The position numbers and the translations under genes were made by a program. A stretch of 50,189 bases of DNA from an uncultured Eubacteriales bacterium (lineage in GTDB: Bacteria; Bacillota; Clostridia; Christensenellales; Aristaeellaceae): the NCBI GenBank assembly GCA_900320085.1, contig ONRC01000011.1, forward strand, positions 1 to 50,189, given 5' to 3'. Below the pieces are notes generated by a model, which was not told the DNA's origin, ran no database searches, and was given only the letters and a program-made list of their open reading frames with translations. This document shows, in pieces, positions 1-6,295 of the stretch; position 1 is the first letter of the stretch; every line of letters starts with the position of its first letter.

Positions 1-290
1 GAGCCTGCGGAGAACGCCGCCAACCCGGATGCTATGCATCCGGGGAAAGCCAGGGAATAATCCGTAGGGGAAAGTTTACTTTCCCCCTCGGATTTTCCCA
101 GGCTTTCTTGGACCAGAAGCCCACAAACTTTCCGTAACCCCAGCGCGGCAGGCGGAGGTTGTTGGTCTATTCCAACAACGTTATTTCGCCAGTTGTGGGT
201 CCAGGGTCCTCAGGACCCTGGTTGGGGTCTGGGGCGAACAGCCCCAGCGTAACCCCCAAGTGTATTAAAGCGTCCTTTCCTTCCCCAAAA
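1..290. repeat. cluster of intergenic hairpin modules
   Basis: No gene is supported here. The stretch is a run of separate inverted repeats: CCCGGATGC/GCATCCGGG near 25-43, GGGGAAAGT/ACTTTCCCC near 67-86, GTTGTTGG/CCAACAAC near 158-178, CCAGGGTCC/GGACCCTGG near 201-221, and GGGGCTGTTCGCCCC-like arms near 230-245. The linking bases resemble those of hairpin runs at 8575-8835 and 10443-10742, so I treat it as the edge of a dispersed palindromic repeat family. Some hairpins could end transcription from the left or from the gene at 324, but none has a clean T-tract. Confidence 0.55.
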
Positions 291-323
291 TCATTATACC
301 GATTCTTGGACGGAAAATCAATC

Positions 324-995
324 TCACAGCAAATAACTGTACACCGCCCAGAAGTGGCAGAAGGTGCCGATCAAGCAGAAAACATGGAACACGCAATGGA
401 TATATTTTTTCTTGGACCCGATCCCGTACAGGATGGAGCCGACGGTGTACGCCGCGCCGCCCGCGACGAGCCAACCGACGCCCGCCCGGCCCATGGTATC
501 CAGCAGCGCAGGGATACCGAACAGGATCGACCACCCGCATACCAGATGGCAGATCACGCTGGACACCTTGAATTTGTCCACGTTCACCCCGTTCAGCGAA
601 ATACCCGTGGCCGCGAAGGCGAACACCACCCCCAGCAGCGTCCAGCCCAGCCAGCCGCCCACACCCAGCAGGGCCACCGGCACATAGGTGCCCAGCACCA
701 GAAAAAACACGTTGCAATGGTCAATCACCCGCAGCACCTTTTTCCCCTTGACCCGCCTGCTCAGGGCGTGATAAACGCAGGAAATCACGTACAGCATGAT
801 CATGGCGAAACCAAAGATGGAGACGGACACCACTGCCAGCGGCGTTTTCGCTTTTAACAGCATCAGAATCAGCGCCGCCACGCTCAGCAGCGCTCCGATA
901 CCGTGGGAAATGGCGTTGAAGATTTCCTCCCCCAGGGTATAATTGGGAATCACAATACTGCGTTTTTCTGTTTTATTCTTTGTTTGGTCTCTCAT
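324..995 (-). CDS. hemolysin III / PAQR-family membrane protein
   Basis: A 223-residue polytopic membrane protein of the HlyIII/PAQR family, in the usual size range. The family marks are present: an early HxxxG motif (ISHGIGA), a YHALS motif after the second helix (VYHALSRR), and a C-terminal HVFCLIGTFCHFW segment. In the family these His residues bind a metal, normally zinc, in a seven-helix fold. The cellular role is poorly defined; 'hemolysin' is historical and I do not infer toxicity. The start follows AAAGGAG with 8-nt spacing. The gene stands alone behind its own promoter and an AT-rich leader containing ACTATATATAGT. Confidence 0.9.
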   Translation of the reverse strand: MRDQTKNKTEKRSIVIPNYTLGEEIFNAISHGIGALLSVAALILMLLKAKTPLAVVSVSIFGFAMIMLYVISCVYHALSRRVKGKKVLRVIDHCNVFFLVLGTYVPVALLGVGGWLGWTLLGVVFAFAATGISLNGVNVDKFKVSSVICHLVCGWSILFGIPALLDTMGRAGVGWLVAGGAAYTVGSILYGIGSKKKYIHCVFHVFCLIGTFCHFWAVYSYLL

Positions 996-1027
996 CTTTG
1001 ATGCTCCTTTATGTAAATTATAAAATT

Positions 1028-1078
1028 ACTATATATAGTTTTCATTACTATATTATATAATTATTTAAATTTTGTCAA
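1028..1078 (-). promoter_or_regulatory. promoter and candidate operator of the hlyIII gene
   Basis: On the minus strand TTGACA (1073-1078) is followed after 17 bp by TAATAT (1050-1055), or after 15 bp by TATAAT (1052-1057). Downstream, a perfect 12-bp palindrome ACTATATATAGT (1028-1039) and a partly matching ATTACTATAT copy lie in the leader, where a repressor could bind. The regulator is unknown. Confidence 0.55.
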
Positions 1079-1080
1079 GC

Positions 1081-1104
1081 AAAAAAGCCGCTATATCAGC
1101 GGCT
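1081..1104 (-). terminator. rho-independent terminator after the GNAT gene
   Basis: Read on the minus strand, AGCCGCT and AGCGGCT form a 7-bp stem (arms 98-104 and 86-92 of the 1000s block) with a 5-nt loop, followed by TTTTTT. It sits just beyond the GNAT stop at 1125 and abuts the -35 box of the next minus-strand gene. Confidence 0.85.
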
Positions 1105-1124
1105 CGTGCACATGGGTCAAATTG

Positions 1125-1691
1125 TTATAATCGTTTGTCTCCGCGCAGGATAGCGTACAACGCCACGTCCGTATAGCAGCCCTTGTTTTTGATGCGCTGA
1201 CGGAGGGTTCCCTCGTATTGCATCCCTACGTGCGCCATCACCTTGCCAGATGCGGGATTGCTGGTTTCATGCTGCGCCTCGATGCGGTTCAGGCCCAATT
1301 CCTCGAATCCGAAACGCACCACCTCCCGCAGCGCCTCAGTCATGATGCCGCGGTTCCAGTAGTCACGGCTGAGGCTGTAACCGACCTCAGCGCTCTTGTA
1401 ATCGGTGTTGATCCACATGAAGCCAATCGTGCCGATCATGCGGCCCGAATCCCGCAGCGTGATGGCAAAGGAGCCGGGCAGACCGCGTCGGTACTGGCGG
1501 ATGGCGGCGCGCAGAAACTGACGGGAATCGCGGATGCTCCGGTGGGCGTCCCACAGCACGTGGCGGCTGACCTCCGGGTCTTTGGCGTAAGCAAATAAAT
1601 CCTCCGCGTCACGCATCCGCATCGGTCGCAGCGTCAGCCGTTCCGTGTTCAGCACGGGCAGTTGGGAAAAAATCCCTTGAAAAAACTCCAT
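1125..1691 (-). CDS. GNAT N-acetyltransferase (RimJ/RimL type)
   Basis: A 188-residue acetyl-CoA-dependent N-acetyltransferase of the RimJ/RimL (Acetyltransf_3) subgroup. Visible marks are the N-terminal TERLTLRPMRMRDAEDLF signature, the AEVGYSLSRDYWNRGIMTEAL acetyl-CoA-binding region, and the RIEAQHETSNPASGKVM segment typical of ribosomal-protein alanine acetyltransferase relatives. I chose ATG at 1691 because AAAAAAGGA lies 7 nt upstream; an in-frame TTG at 1736 would add 15 residues but lacks a ribosome site. The substrate is unknown. It follows htpG by 88 nt on the same strand with no terminator seen between them, so it may be co-transcribed and share the heat-shock control. Confidence 0.85.
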   Translation of the reverse strand: MEFFQGIFSQLPVLNTERLTLRPMRMRDAEDLFAYAKDPEVSRHVLWDAHRSIRDSRQFLRAAIRQYRRGLPGSFAITLRDSGRMIGTIGFMWINTDYKSAEVGYSLSRDYWNRGIMTEALREVVRFGFEELGLNRIEAQHETSNPASGKVMAHVGMQYEGTLRQRIKNKGCYTDVALYAILRGDKRL

Positions 1692-1779
1692 GGCGATTCC
1701 TTTTTTCCTGAGTATGCGCTCCTGCTTCTCTTTCAATGTTCAGGATTCAAAGAGGAACAGGAGCGCAGCGGAATTGAAA

Positions 1780-3639
1780 TTACGCTTTTTCAGCCATCAT
1801 GGCCACGATTTCATTGCTGCGGGCAATGAAGTCCTTTAAGTCCTCCGCTTCCAGGGGACGGCTGGACAGGCGGGCCAGGTCGAACAGCTGCTTGCACAGC
1901 ATGTGGCTTACGTCCCCTTCCTCCATGGCGGCCAGGGCGCGGATGGTGGGGCACAGGCGGTTCAGCACCAGGGTGTACTTGGTGGGGAAGCCAAAGTCCT
2001 GGCCGTACATGGCGCTCATTTCCTTGTAGCGGCGCACCTGCTCTTCCTCGGTGAGCATGACCGGCAGATTGTGATCGCTGAGGGCTTCGATCTTCACGGT
2101 CAGCTCCTGATCGCCCAGAGCGTCCCGGAACAGCTTTTCCATGGAAGCCTGGTCGATGTCCTTGCCTTCTTCGCTTTCCTCGGTCAGACCAGATACATCG
2201 GCGTCCACGCGCACGAACTGCAAGCCTTCGTTGCCGCCGCCGAATTCCATGAAGCTCATGAAGTTCATGTCGATCAGGGTGTCCATCACGACCACGTCGA
2301 TGCCCTTGTCGGTGTAGAGCGCCACGGCCGCGGCCTGGCGGTTCGCTTCGGTGGTGTAATAGACCTTCTTTTCCGCCTTGCCCTCGTTGCGGGCGCGGTA
2401 TTCGTCCAGGGTCAGGTATTCGCCCTTGGTGGTCTTGAACAGCAGGCTGCCCTTCACCATATCATAGAACTTGCTGTCCCGCACGCAGCCGTACTTGACG
2501 AAGGGATGAATGTCGTCCCAGTAGGTTTCGTACTGCTTGCGCTCGGTGTTGAACAGGCCGTTCAGCTTGTCCGCCACCTTCTTGGTGATGTGGGCGGACA
2601 GCTTCTTCACATACCCGTCGTTCTGCAGGAAGGAACGGGAAACGTTCAGGGGCAGGTCGGGGCAGTCGATCACGCCCTTGAGCAGCATCAGGAATTCGGG
2701 AATGACCTCCTTGATGTTGTCGGCTACGAACACCTGGCGGTTGAACAGCTTGATTTCGCCCTCCTGGCCGCCGAAGTCGCGCTTGATGCGGGGGAAGTAC
2801 AGGATGCCCTTCAGGTTGAAGGGATAATCCACGTTCAGATGTACCCAGAACAGGGGCTCCTCAAAGGTGTGGAACAGCTTGCGGTAGGTTTCCTTGTATT
2901 CTTCCTCGGTGCAGTCCTTGGGGTTTTTGAGCCACAGGGGATGGGTGTCGTTGATGGGCTTTTCTTCCTTGGCTTTTTCTTCTTCCGCCGTGCCGGTGGG
3001 CTCGTCGGGGTCTTTCTTGGTTTCGTCCTTGTTCAGGTCCTGGAGGTAAATCGGCACGCTCATGTAGCCGCAGTACCGGTCCAGCACCTCCCGCACCCGG
3101 TAGCCGTCCAGGAATTCCTTTTCCTCGTCGGTGATGTGCAGGATGATGGTGGTGCCGCGCTCGGTGCGACCGCCGTCGCGCATGGTGAAGGCCATGCCGT
3201 CCTCGCTTTCCCACAGCACGGGGGTAGCGCCTTCCTGGTAGGAGAGGGTGTCGATGGTCACTTTATCGGCGGCCATGAAGGCGGAATAGAAGCCCAGGCC
3301 AAAGTGGCCGATGATGCCGCCCTTGTCGTCGCCGGTGTAGTTTTTCAGGAATTCCTCGGCGCTGGAGAAGGCCACCTGGTTGATGTACTTTTCCACTTCC
3401 TCGGCGGTCATGCCGATGCCGTTGTCGGTGAAGCGCAGCTCGCCCGCGTCCTTGTCCACGGTCACGGTGACGCGCAGGTCCTCGTCGGTATCGGCGTGGA
3501 GCATCTTATACTTGGTAATGGCGTCGCAGCCGTTGCTGACCATTTCGCGGATAAAAATGTCCTTATCGGAATAGAGCCAGCGCTTGATGACCGGCATGAT
3601 ATTTTGCGCGTGAATCGAAATATTGCCCTTGTTTTCCAT
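1780..3639 (-). CDS. htpG: chaperone HtpG (Hsp90 family)
   Basis: A 619-residue bacterial Hsp90, a cytosolic ATP-dependent chaperone dimer. The N-terminal GHKL ATPase motifs are intact: IREMVSNGCDAITK (with N replacing the more usual SNA.DA pattern only slightly), the DNGIGM loop near residue 73, and GHFGLGFYSAF near 112. The middle and C-terminal domains are complete. The start codon is preceded by GGAGG at 9-nt spacing. A charged, Glu/Lys-rich linker near residues 205-235 separates the N and middle domains and is longer than in many bacterial HtpG, recalling the eukaryotic charged linker. Expression is probably repressed by HrcA through the CIRCE element 105 bp upstream. Confidence 0.97.
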   Translation of the reverse strand: MENKGNISIHAQNIMPVIKRWLYSDKDIFIREMVSNGCDAITKYKMLHADTDEDLRVTVTVDKDAGELRFTDNGIGMTAEEVEKYINQVAFSSAEEFLKNYTGDDKGGIIGHFGLGFYSAFMAADKVTIDTLSYQEGATPVLWESEDGMAFTMRDGGRTERGTTIILHITDEEKEFLDGYRVREVLDRYCGYMSVPIYLQDLNKDETKKDPDEPTGTAEEEKAKEEKPINDTHPLWLKNPKDCTEEEYKETYRKLFHTFEEPLFWVHLNVDYPFNLKGILYFPRIKRDFGGQEGEIKLFNRQVFVADNIKEVIPEFLMLLKGVIDCPDLPLNVSRSFLQNDGYVKKLSAHITKKVADKLNGLFNTERKQYETYWDDIHPFVKYGCVRDSKFYDMVKGSLLFKTTKGEYLTLDEYRARNEGKAEKKVYYTTEANRQAAAVALYTDKGIDVVVMDTLIDMNFMSFMEFGGGNEGLQFVRVDADVSGLTEESEEGKDIDQASMEKLFRDALGDQELTVKIEALSDHNLPVMLTEEEQVRRYKEMSAMYGQDFGFPTKYTLVLNRLCPTIRALAAMEEGDVSHMLCKQLFDLARLSSRPLEAEDLKDFIARSNEIVAMMAEKA

Positions 3640-3707
3640 CTATGTTCGCCTCCAAATAAAATCGGGTATTCATTGCGCGAAGCGGGGATACCGCCGCGTT
3701 CAAAGGC

Positions 3708-3736
3708 ATTATAGCACGGTCAAAAGGAAAAAGCAA
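3708..3736 (-). promoter_or_regulatory. htpG promoter
   Basis: Minus-strand TTGCTT (3731-3736), 17-bp spacer, perfect TATAAT (3708-3713). The weak -35 and strong -10 lie just downstream of the CIRCE operator. Confidence 0.6.
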
Positions 3737-3743
3737 GCAAATT

Positions 3744-3770
3744 TTAGCACTCAATCAAAAAGAGTGCTAA
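3744..3770. promoter_or_regulatory. CIRCE element (HrcA operator)
   Basis: TTAGCACTC (3744-3752), nine bases, GAGTGCTAA (3762-3770): an exact match to the CIRCE consensus bound by the HrcA repressor. It lies between the divergent htpG and flavoprotein promoters, 7 bp upstream of the htpG -35 and 34 bp upstream of the flavoprotein -35. Control of htpG is the natural reading. Confidence 0.95.
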
Positions 3771-3804
3771 CAAATTTCAAGCTCCTTTTGCTGCAAAGAA
3801 GACT

Positions 3805-3834
3805 TTGACAGGCGGCAGGATTGTATTATATAAT
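3805..3834 (+). promoter_or_regulatory. promoter of the secreted flavoprotein gene
   Basis: TTGACA (3805-3810), 18-bp spacer, TATAAT (3829-3834): a near-consensus housekeeping promoter ending about 55 bp before the start codon at 3889. Confidence 0.85.
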
Positions 3835-3888
3835 AGAATCACTGGAATCCCGAGGGGTTTTCGGAATATCTGTCAGGAGGAATATGTT

Positions 3889-5778
3889 ATGCGCAAACGG
3901 ATCTTTTCAGTGCTGACCGCGCTGATGCTGCTGCTTTCCCTCGTGCCGGCGGCGATGGCCACCACAGTGGAAGTGACCGCCGTGACCGGCACCGCCACGG
4001 CGAAGGGCTTTGGCGGGGACGTGACCGTTTCTATCACGCTGGTGGACGGGGAAATCGCCTACGTGGAAATGACCGGCGACGGCGAAACCGCGGGCATCGG
4101 CGGCAATGTCATCAACGAATGGCCCGAAGCCTTCGTGAATGCCAACGGCATCGTGGACACCTACACCGGCGCCACCTTCGCCCAGATCACCCGTACCGGC
4201 GTGCTGGAAGCCGCAAAGGCCGCCCTGGCTAACGCGGGCGTGAACCCCGACGACTACCTGCGGGAAGCGGGCCAGGAAGCGGCGGAGGACGTGACCCTGG
4301 ACGCGGACATCGTGATCGTCGGCGCGGGCGGCGCGGGCATGACCGCCGCCATCGCCGCGGCGGACGCGGGCAAAACCGTGGTGGTGCTGGAAAGCCAGCC
4401 CGCCGTGGGCGGCAACTCCGTCAAAGCCACCGGCGGCATGAACGCCGCGAAAACCGTCTATCAGGACAAGAACGAATTCGGCGAAGCCGCGGGCGTGGAA
4501 AAGACCCTGACCGCCGCCGAATCCTACGCGGACAACGAATTCATTGCCAGCTCCGCCAGCATCGTAAAAACCCAGTGGGACGCCTGGCAGGCCGCGCTCG
4601 AGGGATACTTTGATTCCGTGCAGCTCTTCGCCCTGGACACCATGATCGGCGGCAAGGGCATCAACGATCCCGAGCTGGTCAAGACCCTGGTCAACGGCAG
4701 CGCGGACGCCATTGCCTGGCTGGAAGCCATCGGCATTGACCTGAACAACGTGGCGGCCTTTGGCGGCGCGTCCGTCAAGCGCATCCACCGCCCCGTGGAC
4801 GAAAATGGCAAGGTGGTTTCCGTCGGCGCGTACATCGTGCCCCGCCTGGAAGCGGCCATGAAGGAACGGGATAACATCACCCTGTGCCTGGACACCACCG
4901 CTACCGCCATCCTCACCAACGAAGCAGGCGCGGCTGTGGGCGTGCAGGCCACCGGCAAAACCGGCAACCACGTCACCGTGAACGCCCAGGCCGTCATCCT
5001 GGCCACCGGCGGCTTCGGCGCGAACCTGGACATGGTGGTGCAGTACAAGCCTGACCTGGCCGGGTTCATGACCACCAACGCCTCCGGCATCCAGGGCCAG
5101 GGCATCCTGATGGCCCAAGCCCTTGGCGCGGCCACCGTGGACATGGAGCAGATTCAGATTCATCCCACCGTCCAGGCCGACACCGCCTCCCTCATCACCG
5201 AGGGCCTGCGCGGCGACGGTGCAGTGCTGATCAACGCCAACGGTGAACGCTTCATCGACGAAGTGGGCACCCGCGACGTGGTGTCCGCCGCCGAAATCGC
5301 CCAGCCCGGCTCCTTCTCCTGGCTGGTGGTGGACCAGAAGATGGTGGACGCTTCCTCCGTCATTCAGGGCTACATCAAGCGCGGCCTGATGCTGAGCGGC
5401 GACAGCTACGAAGCCCTGGCCAAGGAACTGGTTATTCCCGCCGACGCCTTCGCCGCCACCATGGAAAAGTGGAACGGCTACGTGGCGGAAAAGAACGACC
5501 CCGACTTTGGCCGTACCTCCTTCGCCAACCCGCTGGATACCGCGCCGTTCTACGCGGTCAAGGTCACCGCGGGCATCCATCACACCATGGGTGGCCTGAA
5601 GATCGACCCCGAAACCCACGTGCTGAACGCTGACGGCGCGATCATCCCCGGCCTCTTCGCGGCGGGCGAAGTCACCGGCGGCGTCCACGGCGCGAACCGC
5701 TTGGGCGGCAACGCGGTGGCCGACATTATCGTGTTCGGCCGCATCGCCGGCGAACAGGCCGCGGCGTATGTGAAGTAA
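3889..5778 (+). CDS. secreted flavinylated fumarate-reductase-like flavoprotein
   Basis: A 629-residue exported reductase. Residues 1-24 are a signal peptide ending AMA. Residues about 34-113 form an FMN-binding domain whose D90-T-Y-T-G-A-T96 matches the flavinylation motif used by ApbE, so FMN is probably attached covalently to Thr96. From about residue 138 a FAD-binding fumarate reductase/succinate dehydrogenase domain follows (GAGGAG at 145-150). Residues equivalent to the catalytic set of Shewanella soluble fumarate reductase are present: H425 (HPTVQ), R441 (GLRGDG), H564/H565 (HHTMGG), R604 (GANRLGG). This favours fumarate, though related enzymes reduce urocanate, cinnamates and others. 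Start chosen by AGGAGG 8 nt upstream. No ApbE or electron-donor gene lies in the window. Confidence 0.92.
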   Translation: MRKRIFSVLTALMLLLSLVPAAMATTVEVTAVTGTATAKGFGGDVTVSITLVDGEIAYVEMTGDGETAGIGGNVINEWPEAFVNANGIVDTYTGATFAQITRTGVLEAAKAALANAGVNPDDYLREAGQEAAEDVTLDADIVIVGAGGAGMTAAIAAADAGKTVVVLESQPAVGGNSVKATGGMNAAKTVYQDKNEFGEAAGVEKTLTAAESYADNEFIASSASIVKTQWDAWQAALEGYFDSVQLFALDTMIGGKGINDPELVKTLVNGSADAIAWLEAIGIDLNNVAAFGGASVKRIHRPVDENGKVVSVGAYIVPRLEAAMKERDNITLCLDTTATAILTNEAGAAVGVQATGKTGNHVTVNAQAVILATGGFGANLDMVVQYKPDLAGFMTTNASGIQGQGILMAQALGAATVDMEQIQIHPTVQADTASLITEGLRGDGAVLINANGERFIDEVGTRDVVSAAEIAQPGSFSWLVVDQKMVDASSVIQGYIKRGLMLSGDSYEALAKELVIPADAFAATMEKWNGYVAEKNDPDFGRTSFANPLDTAPFYAVKVTAGIHHTMGGLKIDPETHVLNADGAIIPGLFAAGEVTGGVHGANRLGGNAVADIIVFGRIAGEQAAAYVK

Positions 5779-5861
5779 AAAAGCCTTCCTCTTGATGGTA
5801 ATGTTATCAATTGAAGGTAAAACAAAACCGACCAAGCGACTTTATCAGGACCAACCAACAC

Positions 5862-6004
5862 TGTCATCCCGACCGAAGCGAAGGTGAGAACCGCAGCGGA
5901 GTGGAGGGATCTGAGAGCCGGGTATCATGCTGCCTGGTGGCATGCGTTTCTCACAGATCCCTCGACTCCGTGTCGCCTCTGGCTCCACTTCGCTCGGGAT
6001 GACA
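5862..6004. repeat. 143-bp inverted-repeat element, family A
   Basis: The element begins TGTCATCCCGACCGAAG and ends CTTCGCTCGGGATGACA, so its termini are inverted repeats differing at one base. An inner pair (GGAGTGGAGGGATCTGAGA against TCTCACAGATCCCTCGACTCC) is also complementary. A second copy of the same length lies at 35567-35709 and half-copies at 37838-37945. It has no coding capacity and resembles a MITE or REP-type palindromic element. Confidence 0.8.
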
Positions 6005-6056
6005 TAAAGAGGTGCTTATATTATTCGGCTTCTAAATCATTGATTCAAAGGGCACC

Positions 6057-6243
6057 CCAAAAGCCTTCCCCTTGAGGGGAAGGTGGCCTGCGCGGAACTA
6101 ACTTCATCGGAGAGATCAAGCGGCTTCGCGCAGGACGGATGAGGTGATTTGCTGGGATGAAAGCAAGAAACTTGAATGAATACCAACATCACCTCATCAG
6201 TCAGGCTGCGCCTGACAGCTTCCCCTCCAGGGGAAGCCTTTTG
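6057..6243. repeat. paired CCTTCCCC palindromic repeat, family B
   Basis: Two halves in inverted orientation: AAAGCCTTCCCCTTGAGGGG with AAGGTGGC and GGATGAGGTGA on the left, then TCACCTCAT and CTTCCCCTCCAGGGGAAG with CCTTTTGG on the right. The same words recur at 30378-30601, 26843-26923 and, in shortened form, 9018-9112. It is a dispersed palindromic repeat between the flavoprotein and the acyl-CoA synthetase. Together with the family A copy it fills most of the gene-free 5779-6295 stretch. Confidence 0.75.
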
Positions 6244-6245
6244 GA

Positions 6246-6282
6246 AAACACCCCTGCTCCGATCATCGGAACAGGGGCGTTT
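6246..6282 (-). terminator. terminator of the XRE-cupin-synthetase gene
   Basis: On the minus strand CCCCTGTTCCGAT and ATCGGAGCAGGGG pair, with one internal mismatch pair, and are followed by TGTTTTCC. It lies directly after the stop at 6296. Confidence 0.75.
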
Positions 6283-6295
6283 GTTGTTATATCTA

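Noticed and set aside
1903..3714. A 603-codon plus-strand frame opposite htpG, and a 642-codon minus-strand frame opposite the flavoprotein
   Set aside because: They are antisense to well-conserved genes, have no ribosome site, and encode Gly/His/Val-rich sequence without domains.
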